From Sphaeroforma sirkka (taxonomy: Eukaryota > Opisthokonta > Ichthyosporea > Ichthyophonida), in NCBI GenBank assembly GCA_001586965.3, contig LUCW03000275.1:150001-176402 (forward strand): a stretch of DNA of 26,402 bases, read 5' to 3'. A program made the position numbers and the translations under genes. Positions 7,515-17,671 of the stretch are shown here, one piece after another. The notes below the pieces were generated by a model. The model was not told the DNA's origin. It did not search any database and saw only the letters and a list, made by a program, of their open reading frames with translations. Positions within the stretch are counted from its first letter, which is position 1, and each line of letters begins with the position of its first letter.

Positions 7515-9551
7515 ATGGCTAAGGGTACTTCTAAAGGCAAGGGAGCCGCTAGCTCTAAGCCTGCTAAGCCTGCCGAGGTTCCTGAGGTCCCTGTGGAAAC
7601 ACCTAGCCTGTCTGGAGTTGAGCCTGCCGAGGATACTGTTGGGGAAGCAAATTCTGAGGTTGGTACAGAGGATTATTCTGAGGATGACTCGTCGGATCCT
7701 AAAGCCTTGGAAGAAGAGGTATCTACTACCGCGGAAAGGCTCGCCAGCGTCCGTGTATCACCTAGGAGTGAAGCTCAGGACCCCAGCTTGCTCCCTGACC
7801 ACGTGCCGTCAAATATTGGGGATAAACGTCGAAAGGCTGGAAAATTCATGGATACGAATGTCGGGGGGCATTATAACTCCACATCTAAAGGACACTCCAG
7901 CACAAATCCGGCGTGAAAAGGAAGTATTGGACCTGTCCGAAAATTTCGGTTTCGCCATCGATGGAGAAGCCATTCCATTCAGCTCAAATCTTGGGGCCGA
8001 AGCTGAGGACGCCATAACTCGACAACGAGTGGTTGGATCCTCTCAATCTCGACGCCAATTGAACCGCACTGAAGCGCTCTTGAAGGAGCTAGCGGCAGCA
8101 GCAGTTGTGGACCCCTCTATCGTGTCCCACTTGGCTGATATTCTTCCTATACCGAAGAAGAAGAAAAAATTCGGGCCGGGTTTCGAACCCGAGACCTACT
8201 GGTTTACCAGCCAGTATGTTTACCACTAAGCCAGTTACCACTGGCGAGAGATATAATATTTCAAAATTTAATCTCTATAGCTCTGATGCTACCATCGACC
8301 ATCCTCTTGACAAAACTAACCCTGTCAGAGGATATGATCGTATGGAACTCGATGAGGCTTACCATCCTCGTAATATCGACCCTCATTTGCCAACTAACCC
8401 TGGTAATCACGATTTTGGCAATCGCTACACCAGTACCTCGTTAGAGAGTTCCCGCTCTAATCCTGAGGATGAGGAAGTGAGAACCAGACATACTCGTCTC
8501 AGGCTATTACGCTCTGGTATGCAAGTCCTTGAGGACCGTCTATTGAATGACTCTGACCTTGACGATAGGAAAGCGGATAACATTCGCTATCTAATCGATA
8601 ACAAGAGAAAGGAAATAGACACCATCTTGGCACTAGCAGCCCGTAGCACTGAGCATGAGCCTCGTGAACACTTAGAACCAAGCTTTATAAAGCAGCTAGG
8701 TAACGCGCAGGCTGAGGTCGATTTCTCTACTAATGAGAGTACAGTGGAGACGCTGAAGGCCTTCGACCAACTTAAGGAGTCTGCCAGCCTTAGGGATAAG
8801 CAGATGATGAATGCCTTTATTCATTTCTGTGAGCCAGGTGAATGGCGAACTATCTTGAAGGCTCATGAGCCCAACTGGAAAGCCCTACCCTGGCACCAGT
8901 TGCGTGATAATATACTTAACACCTTTTTTTGAAGATGCACGTGACCGTGAACTTCTAGAGTCTCGCAAGTTCTTTGCGAACGATACCACTATTCGAGGTG
9001 CTCTAGCTCATATGACACATATGAATACTCGGATGGGTGGTCGTACCTATACTGGCGAATATTTATTAATTTGTCAGATGATGGAGACTCTGGGAGCTAA
9101 CCTCTTTAAGAAAGTCAATGATGACATCATCGCCTATGGTGATTTGCGATCTATGCCTTGGTCTGTCTTTGAGAAGATAGTACACAAGCATACCAATTCC
9201 TCTACTAGAGTACTTAGTACCACGAGCTACACCCAGCCCACTAAGCGAAACGCAGTAGAGACTAATACTGCGCGTAGTACTAAGAAACCTCGCACTACTA
9301 CTGGAGGGGGTACTGGCTCTACTTCTACCGAACCGAAAGGTGATAAGAAGGTGAGAGCGCCTTGCAAGAAGTGTGGTTACAACCTCACAAAACGTAATGG
9401 CAAGTGGAATGGTAGACACGACCCTGTTAAGTGTGCACCAGGCAAGCCAGATTTTGGACACTATATGAAAGAGTGTGCTACTTGCAAGGGTACTAACGGT
9501 TGGCACAAAGAGGATTGCAAGGACTTACCAGACGTCCAAGTTAAGCACTGA
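7515..9551 (+). pseudogene. gag: gag region of gypsy copy 1
   Basis: Starts MAKGTSKGKGAASS and ends at a TGA at 9549-9551. The N-terminal part is acidic and low in complexity. The middle is charged and helical. The later part (around 8800-9200) looks like a capsid core. The C-terminus is basic with two cysteine clusters, CKKC and CATCKGTNGWHKEDC, a zinc-knuckle-like pattern with spacing different from the classical CX2CX4HX4C. The region contains the antisense tRNA-like unit (8170-8240). It is a broken fossil. Confidence 0.75.
8164..8240 (-). ncRNA. Antisense tRNA-like unit in gag, copy 1
   Basis: On the minus strand an A box (TGGCTTAGTGGT, 8222-8233) and a B box (GGTTCGAAACC, 8179-8189) lie at exact tRNA spacing, followed by a run of six T (8164-8169), a typical pol III stop. 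The T arm folds (TCGGG/CCCGG around TTCGAAA). An anticodon-like hairpin ACTGG/CCAGT has an 8-base loop. The acceptor stem does not pair, so this is tRNA-like, not a working tRNA by sequence. Confidence 0.6.
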
Positions 9552-9560
9552 CAGTACCAT

Positions 9561-12500
9561 ATGTGCGCACTAGAGCAAGATTATGAGAAAATGTTCAATA
9601 AAATCTATACCAAAGGAGATGAACGTATCTTTCAAACAGTTTTCGTAAATGGAGAAAAAAAAGTTATGGCACTATTTGATCCAGGGGCTGAAGTCTCTGC
9701 TATCTCATGCCGAGTAGCCTACGCTACAGATATGGCTGTCCATAACGAAACAACTGATTTAATCTTGGGAAATGGCAAAGTTACTACTTGCGAACAAGCC
9801 ATTGACTATGCACACATAATGCTGTCAGATAGAAGAGAAGTGAAGACTCACCTAATCGTTACTGACATGTCTCAGAAATACGATTTAATTATAGGTATGA
9901 CTGATCTTCTCAGTTTGGGTATAACACTCACTGGTCTGCCTAATGGGCTAGACCCGAATAAAGATCAGTCAGATGATAATATGTTAAAGATACCTAAACC
10001 TCCGGAAGGTGAAGCAAAGGATATGATTCCGCACTTCACCGATATAATTATGGACTTAATTATACAAAACAGGAAGATTGCAATAACTGACTGGTGTATG
10101 TTTAAGTTCTCTAATGGGTACGTTGGACTTGACTTAACAAACGTCGACTTCTCTAAGTTAAAGTGTCCTTCACATAACTACGTGAGTTGGAGACACAAAG
10201 ACGTTGTCAAAACCCAAATCGAAGATTGGTTAAAACAGGGTCTAATTGAAATCAATTATGATGCAACCCCAGTTAACTTAGCTCTCTTAGCGGTCGATCA
10301 ATATAAATCTGATGGAACGTTTAGTAAAACAAGAGTAGTACTAGACCTGTCGCCAATCAACAAACTAATTCCGCAACATAGTTTTCCCTTACCTAAGATA
10401 AGCGAGATACTACGCAAAATGGAGGGTGCGACTATCTTTCCAAGATAGACTTAAAAGCTGCATTCCATCAACTACAGATATATGAGCCTCATAGGAAATA
10501 CTTTTCCTTTACTTGGCAAGGTAAGAAGTACCAGTTTAAAGGTGCACCTGAAGGCTTACATATGTTACCTTCTTTCTTCCAACAAGTTATGATGGAACTA
10601 TTTGCGGACCTGTCGTATAACGTATCAGTCTATTTAGATGATATAGTTATCTTTACAAAGACAGCACATGAACATGCTAAACTCGTTAAAGAAGTCTTAA
10701 AGCGACTTAATCATGCTAAACTTAAGATTAACGAAGACAAGTGCTCTTTTGCTAAAGATACTATACACTTACTTGGCTACAAAGTATCTGCAGCAGGGGT
10801 AGAAATTGATCCTGGCAAGAAACAGTTTCTGTTGGATTTATCAACACCAATTACTGGAAGAGATGTGAACTCTGTGTGTGGGTTTGTTAACTTCTTCTCG
10901 GATTCGGTACCGCATCTTTCTCATTACTTAAAGCCTTTCAGTCACCTACGGCTGCACAAAGGACCTTTGGGAAAGCTTTGGACTAAAGAATGTGATGATG
11001 CATTTAAACTAGTCAAAAGTAAAGTAATGGACGCACCCCTCATGCAGTACCCTGTGGATGGTGTCCCATTCCAAGTAGCAACCGACGCTTCAGATCGAGC
11101 GGTAGGTGGAGTGCTTTACCAAACGATAAATGGTAAACCGCGCTACATACAATTCTTTAGCAAGAGTTATAATAAGAGTCAACGGAATTACCCTACCGTT
11201 AAACAAGAGCTCCTTGCTATAGTTACTGCGCTAAGACAGTTTAAAGACTACCTTTATGGAAGTTACTTTACTGTCGCCTGTGATCAAAAGTCTTTAACAT
11301 ACTTAAAAGATATGAACCCTGATTCTCAGTTGGTGAGCCGCTGGCATGACATTATTGCCAAGTTCGCTTTTAATATAACACACATTCCAAGAATACATAA
11401 CCATCTTCCTGACATGCTCTCTCGACTTGTGCCCGACTACCAGAAAACAGTCAAAGAGTTATTAGCAACCGATTGGATGCTAAATAAGAAATGGTTTAAC
11501 CTCGCTCAATCACGATGGGGTCCATTTACTGTTGATATGTTCGCCGCAGAACATAACAAACAGGTTTCTGAATATAGGTCGTTGACTCATCCTAAAGGTG
11601 ATGCATTTCAGCTTGACTTATCAAAGCATAATGCGTGGGCTAACCCACCTTGTCAACTTATCGCACAGTTGTTAAATTATGTTAATATTACTAAATCTAC
11701 CATTCCGCTGTGTTGTCCCTTACGTAACTCCGACCCATGGATACGTGATTTAATTAATATGATTCAAGACGAACCTATTTATGTCGACCGTGAAACCGAC
11801 ACGTTCTTGTATCAGGGATCCTATTCTATTAAGAAGACGCCTTGGAAACACACCATTGTTTGTCGCATCGGTCCTGCAGGTACCACTAAGTGGAAACCCT
11901 CAACCGAATTCTTAGCTAAACTAGAGGAGTCTAAAGAGTTTGAACAAAAGCTCAAGACTCGTACAACACATGCACCCAACAAGATTGCAGTCGAGGTAAT
12001 GCCGATTGAAACGGCATTAGATCGTAAAAACATGGAACTAGCTAAGGCCATGGATCAAAGACTCAAAACTCTAAAAGAACCTGAAGCTCGCACTCAACTA
12101 CTTAAAGCGCTGCTTAAAGAACAGCCAGGAGTTGCGAAACAACTGAAGAAGATACTTCAACAATCCAATGTTGTCAATTATGTATCTCAGGACTCTACCC
12201 CTCCTTATACTGAGGTTGCCCTTTCCAACAGGACTATGGTTCATCCAGCCAGCGTTACGCAGAATCTGACTGACTTAGAGGAGCTCGAAAGTAGAGTTAA
12301 AATTATACATAATTTAACGCATCGAGCATATGAGCATACTTATAAATTGGCTATTCGTGCAGGGCTTGATCACCCGGCGCTGAAAGAAACCATACGTGAA
12401 GTATACCGACGCTGTACTGATTGTGAAAAGAACCAGATCAAGCGATACGGTTGGGCACCCCTAAAAAGTGTGACAGAAGACCAACCGATGCGCCGAGTCA

Positions 12501-12783
12501 TAGTCGATTTGGTTAAACTCCCGCGATCCAAGCATACTGGCGATGTATATATCTGTCATTTCTTATGTGTGGCTTCGGGCTATAACTTGCTTTATGCAAT
12601 ACCGAACAAACGTCCACAAACAGTGGCAGAATTATGCTATCACGTCTTTAATGACTTCGGTTTCCCCGAGTACTATGTTCTGATAACGGTAGTGAGTTTT
12701 GTACCGACGTAATGGAGGCACTTATACTCGTATCAGGCATGACCCATAGGCGTGGTGTTCCTTACAAACCTCAAACGCAGGGT
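9561..12783 (+). pseudogene. pol: pol region of gypsy copy 1
   Basis: Begins MCALEQDYEK, in the same frame as the gag end and separated from it by the TGA and three codons. Parts in order: aspartic protease (FDPGAEVSAIS, then YDLIIGM; the DPGA form is shared by all three copies, so it is a family trait), RT with YLDD (near 10631), RNase H (ATDASDRAVGGVL, near 11080), a methyltransferase-like segment (WGPFTVDMFAAEHN to ANPPC, about 11515-11780), an integrase zinc-binding region with histidines then CTDC (about 12300-12430), and the start of the integrase core (VIVDLVKL). It is a broken fossil. Confidence 0.85.
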
Positions 12784-13084
12784 GCAAATGAGACACGTCA
12801 TAGAGAACTTAAGAAACTCTTGCGTACCGCACTAGACGACGTTGAGGATATGTGGCCTTATCATTTGAAATGGGTTCAGACTCAAATGAATAACTGCATG
12901 AATCCTCAAACTGGAACACTCCGTTTCACTATTTCTTTGGCCGCTATAGTGAATTACAAGCAACGTTTGATAAAACTGCGCCCGAGAAACACGCTACCCC
13001 ATGGCTTCAAAAGATCGAGCATATGCAGAACGTTGTTTACCCCTGTTTACTCGAGCACAAGAATCGCGTCCTACTTAAAGCGTA
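12784..13084 (+). other. Single-copy spacer at the centre of the palindrome
   Basis: These 301 bp are not matched in the opposite arm. They continue integrase-like coding sequence from copy 1 (GANETRHRELKKLL and a WPYHLKWVQTQMN-like stretch). They would form the loop if the arms folded. Confidence 0.8.
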
Positions 13085-14952
13085 ACCCTGCGTTTGAGGT
13101 TTGTAAGGAACACCACGCCTATGGGTCATGCCTGATACGAGTATAAGTGCCTCCATTACGTCGGTACAAAACTCACTACCGTTATCAGAACATAGTACTC
13201 GGGGAAACCGAAGTCATTAAAGACGTGATAGCATAATTCTGCCACTGTTTGTGGACGTTTGTTCGGTATTGCATAAAAGCAAGTTATAGCCCGAAGCCAC
13301 ACATAAGAAATGACAGATATATACATCGCCAGTATGCTTGGATCGCGGAGTTTAACCAAATCGACTATGACTCGGCGCATCGGTTGGTCTTCTGTCACAC
13401 TTTTAGGGGTGCCCAACCGTATCGCTTGATCTGGTTCTTTTCACAATCAGTACAGCGTCGGTATACTTCACGTATGGTTTCTTTCAGCGCCGGGTGATCA
13501 AGCCCTGCACGAATAGCCAATTTATAAGTATGCTCATATGCTCGATGCGTTAAATTATGTATAATTTTAACTCTACTTTCGAGCTCCTCTAAGTCAGTCA
13601 GATTCTGCGTAACGCTGGCTGGATGAACCATAGTCCTGTTGGAAAGGGCAACCTCAGTATAAGGAGGGGTAGAGTCCTGAGATACATAATTGACAACATT
13701 GGATTGTTGAAGTATCTTCTTCAGTTGTTTCGCAACTCCTGGCTGTTCTTTAAGCAGCGCTTTAAGTAGTTGAGTGCGAGCTTCAGGTTCTTTTAGAGTT
13801 TTGAGTCTTTGATCCATGGCCTTAGCTAGTTCCATGTTTTTACGATCTAATGCCGTTTCAATCGGCATTACCTCGACTGCAATCTTGTTGGGTGCATGTG
13901 TTGTACGAGTCTTGAGCTTTTGTTCAAACTCTTTAGACTCCTCTAGTTTAGCTAAGAATTCGGTTGAGGGTTTCCACTTAGTGGTACCTGCAGGACCGAT
14001 GCGACAAAAAAAAAAAGTATTTCCTATGAGGCTCATATATCTGTAGTTGATGGAATGCAGCTTTTAAGTCTATCTTGGAAAAGATAGTCGCACCCTCCAT
14101 TTTGCGTAGTATCTCGCTTATCTTAGGTAAGGGAAAACTATGTTGCGGAATTAGTTTGTTGATTGGCGACAGGTCTAGTACTACTCTTGTTTTACTAAAC
14201 GTTCCATCAGATTTATATTGATCGACCGCTAAGAGAGCTAAGTTAACTGGGGTTGCATCATAATTGATTTCAATTAGACCCTGTTTTAACCAATCTTCGA
14301 TTTGGGTTTTGACAACGTCTTTGTGTCTCCAACTCACGTAGTTATGTGAAGGACACTTTAACTTAGAGAAGTCGACGTTTGTTAAGTCAAGTCCAACGTA
14401 CCCATTAGAGAACTTAAACATACACCAGTCAGTTATTGCAATCTTCCTGTTTTGTATAAAGTCCATAATTATATCGGTGAAGTGCGGAATCATATCCTTT
14501 GCTTCACCTTCCGGAGGTTTAGGTATCTTTAACATATTATCATCTGACTGATCTTTATTCGGGTCTAGCCCATTAGGCAGACCAGTGAGTGTTATACCTA
14601 AACTGAGAAGATCAGTCATACCTATAATTAAATCGTATTTCTGAGACATGTCAGTAACGATTAGGTGAGTCTTCACTTCTCTTCTATCTGACAGCATTAT
14701 GTGTGCATAGTCAATGGCTTGTTCGCAAGTAGTAACTTTGCCATTTCCCAAGATTAAATCAGTTGTTTCGTTATGGACAGCCATATCTGTAGCGTAGGCT
14801 ACTCGGCATGAGATAGCAGAGACTTCAGCCCCTGGATCAAATAGTGCCATAACTTTTTCTCCATTTACGAAAACTGTTTGAAAGATACGTTCATCTCCTT
14901 TGGTATAGATTTTATTGAACATTTTCTCATAATCTTGCTCTAGTGCGCACAT
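13085..14952 (-). pseudogene. pol: pol region of gypsy copy 2
   Basis: Protease (FDPGA) and the start of RT are seen at the gag-proximal end, and integrase zinc-binding and core sequence near the palindrome centre. It is a shortened, broken fossil. Confidence 0.8.
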
Positions 14953-14961
14953 ATGGTACTG

Positions 14962-16997
14962 TCAGTGCTTAACTTGGACGTCTGGTAAGTCCTTGCAATC
15001 CTCTTTGTGCCAACCGTTAGTACCCTTGCAAGTAGCACACTCTTTCATATAGTGTCCAAAATCTGGCTTGCCTGGTGCACACTTAACAGGGTCGTGTCTA
15101 CCATTCCACTTGCCATTACGTTTTGTGAGGTTGTAACCACACTTCTTGCAAGGCGCTCTCACCTTCTTATCACCTTTCGGTTCGGTAGAAGTAGAGCCAG
15201 TACCCCCTCCAGTAGTAGTGCGAGGTTTCTTAGTACTACGCGCAGTATTAGTCTCTACTGCGTTTCGCTTAGTGGGCTGGGTGTAGCTCGTGGTACTAAG
15301 TACTCTAGTAGAGGAATTGGTATGCTTGTGTACTATCTTCTCAAAGACAGACCAAGGCATAGATCGCAAATCACCATAGGCGATGATGTCATCATTGACT
15401 TTCTTAAAGAGGTTAGCTCCCAGAGTCTCCATCATCTGACAAATTAATAAATATTCGCCAGTATAGGTACGACCACCCATCCGAGTATTCATATGTGTCA
15501 TATGAGCTAGAGCACCTCGAATAGTGGTATCGTTCGCAAAGAACTTGCGAGACTCTAGAAGTTCACGGTCACGTGCATCTTCAAAAAAGGTGTTAAGTAT
15601 ATTATCACGCAACTGGTGCCAGGGTAGGGCTTTCCAGTTGGGCTCATGAGCCTTCAAGATAGTTCGCCATTCACCTGGCTCACAGAAATGAATAAAGGCA
15701 TTCATCATCTGCTTATCCCTAAGGCTGGCAGACTCCTTAAGTTGGTCGAAGGCCTTCAGCGTCTCCACTGTACTCTCATTAGTAGAGAAATCGACCTCAG
15801 CCTGCGCGTTACCTAGCTGCTTTATAAAGCTTGGTTCTAAGTGTTCACGAGGCTCATGCTCAGTGCTACGGGCTGCTAGTGCCAAGATGGTGTCTATTTC
15901 CTTTCTCTTGTTATCGATTAGATAGCGAATGTTATCCGCTTTCCTATCGTCAAGGTCAGAGTCATTCAATAGACGGTCCTCAAGGACTTGCATACCAGAG
16001 CGTAATAGCCTGAGACGAGTATGTCTGGTTCTCACTTCCTCATCCTCAGGATTAGAGCGGGAACTCTCTAACGAGGTACTGGTGTAGCGATTGCCAAAAT
16101 CGTGATTACCAGGGTTAGTTGGCAAATGAGGGTCGATATTACGAGGATGGTAAGCCTCATCGAGTTCCATACGATCATATCCTCTGACAGGGTTAGTTTT
16201 GTCAAGAGGATGGTCGATGGTAGCATCAGAGCTATAGAGATTAAATTTTGAAATATTATATCTCTCGCCAGTGGTAACTGGCTTAGTGGTAAACATACTG
16301 GCTGGTAAACCAGTAGGTCTCGGGTTCGAAACCCGGCCCGAATTTTTTCTTCTTCTTCGGTATAGGAAGAATATCAGCCAAGTGGGACACGATAGAGGGG
16401 TCCACAACTGCTGCTGCCGCTAGCTCCTTCAAGAGCGCTTCAGTGCGGTTCAATTGGCGTCGAGATTGAGAGGATCCAACCACTCGTTGTCGAGTTATGG
16501 CGTCCTCAGCTTCGGCCCCAAGATTTGAGCTGAATGGAATGGCTTCTCCATCGATGGCGAAACCGAAATTTTCGGACAGGTCCAATACTTCCTTTTCACG
16601 CCGGATTTGTGCTGGAGTGTCCTTTAGATGTGGAGTTATAATGCCCCCGACATTCGTATCCATGAATTTTCCAGCCTTTCGACGTTTATCCCCAATATTT
16701 GACGGCACGTGGTCAGGGGAGCAAGCTGGGGTCCTGAGCTTCACTCCTAGGTGATACACGGACGCTGGCGAGCCTTTCCGCGGTAGTAGATACCTCTTCT
16801 TCCAAGGCTTTAGGATCCGACGAGTCATCCTCAGAATAATCCTCTGTACCAACCTCAGAATTTGCTTCCCCAACAGTATCCTCGGCAGGCTCAACTCCAG
16901 ACAGGCTAGGTGTTTCCACAGGGACCTCAGGAACCTCGGCAGGCTTAGCAGGCTTAGAGCTAGCGGCTCCCTTGCCTTTAGAAGTACCCTTAGCCAT
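14962..16997 (-). pseudogene. gag: gag region of gypsy copy 2
   Basis: Same parts as in copy 1, including the cysteine clusters and the TGA CAG junction with pol. The capsid-like to zinc-knuckle part is open for a longer stretch than in copy 1. It is a broken fossil. Confidence 0.75.
16272..16348 (+). ncRNA. Antisense tRNA-like unit in gag, copy 2
   Basis: A box TGGCTTAGTGGT at 16279-16290, B box GGTTCGAAACC at 16323-16333, and T6 at 16343-16348. It has the same sequence as in copy 1 and lies antisense to gag. Confidence 0.6.
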
Positions 16998-17161
16998 AGT
17001 ATTTGCTGGATAGTAAATCGATGTCAGACAGTCTAGAAGCAGTACACTACTGTAACTACTAAATAACTGAAAAATATGTAAACTTCGATGGAAATTACTA
17101 GGTTTCAAACTATATTAAACTAAAATACAATTTAGTCAGTTAGGATTTAGCAGTGGTAGCT

Positions 17162-17671
17162 TGTGTAAGAATGATCGGGACTGCCTCTTGTTAAGAGCCT
17201 AAATATCCTCGATCACACAGGGCGTACCTCTAGCTGTTCTTTATTGAATAATTTTCACTAGAAGTACTAAATGTTCATGACCACTTGCCTAATTTGTAAA
17301 TAGACATAATAACGTAAGTCACGTTAATACATTAGCTGATATAAATAAAGTTCCATCTGAAGAAAAGTTAAAAAAAGAAAAAGACTTATTGGATTTTGGA
17401 GATTGGCGGGAGGACCAAAATCTATAAGTAGTAGTTCGGAGATTATAAAATTTAGTTTATAATATCCTACATCTACTAATGTCTCAAATAGGTCCAAGTA
17501 GATGAGTCATACCAAATACTCAGGCTATTGGAGCCATCAAAGTGAATTTAGAACACTTTGGAAATATTGGAAAAAGAGCTTGTACTAAATTATTTAAAAT
17601 ACAAATAAAAACCAATGTATTATCTCAATTGATCTTGATATTTTAGACTGACCGGAGGCCGTATTTCTACA
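17162..17671 (-). repeat. 5' LTR of copy 2 (inner boundary estimated)
   Basis: Inverted match of 6841-7350, with the same TGTAGAAATACGG terminus. The base after 17671 begins the copia fragment. Confidence 0.6.

Larger units (their letters stand above)
6841..12783 (+). mobile_element. Ty3/gypsy LTR retrotransposon fossil, copy 1 (left arm of palindrome)
   Basis: Order of parts: 5' LTR, leader, gag, protease, RT, RNase H, a methyltransferase-like segment, integrase zinc-binding and the start of the integrase core. The order protease-RT-RNase H-integrase is that of Ty3/gypsy (Metaviridae-like) elements. The copy is broken, with roughly half a dozen interruptions, and no 3' LTR is seen. It is near-identical to copy 2, so the duplication is recent. 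The element continues into the single-copy spacer at 12784-13084. Confidence 0.9.
6841..17671. repeat. Giant inverted repeat (tail-to-tail gypsy palindrome)
   Basis: Left arm 6841-12783, spacer 12784-13084, right arm 13085-17671. The match starts at the centre with CTCAAACGCAGGGT against its complement and reaches the outer ends exactly at TGTAG on each side. From the LTR start to the gag ATG both arms measure the same 674 bp. The right arm is shorter because part of pol is not represented in it. Flanks differ (TCCAA on the left, ATAGA on the right), so no target-site duplication is visible. Confidence 0.9.
13085..17671 (-). mobile_element. Ty3/gypsy LTR retrotransposon fossil, copy 2 (right arm of palindrome)
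   Basis: Near-identical inverted copy of copy 1: LTR start at 17671, gag ATG at 16997, gag-pol TGA at 14964-14962, then protease, RT start, and integrase zinc-binding and core parts. It is broken, with several interruptions and part of pol not represented. The very high identity to copy 1 indicates one recent duplication event. Confidence 0.9.

Noticed and set aside
8164-8240. A true tRNA gene or a tRNA-derived SINE inserted in gag
   Set aside because: The acceptor stem does not pair and the anticodon loop has 8 bases, so it is not a standard tRNA. No SINE body, tail or target duplication is visible, and the unit is at the same place in all copies.
9066-9506. Long open frame on the strand opposite gag of copy 1 (and its twin at 15007-15447)
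   Set aside because: It is a shadow of the gag coding strand: same region, no protein-like domains, and explained by codon bias.
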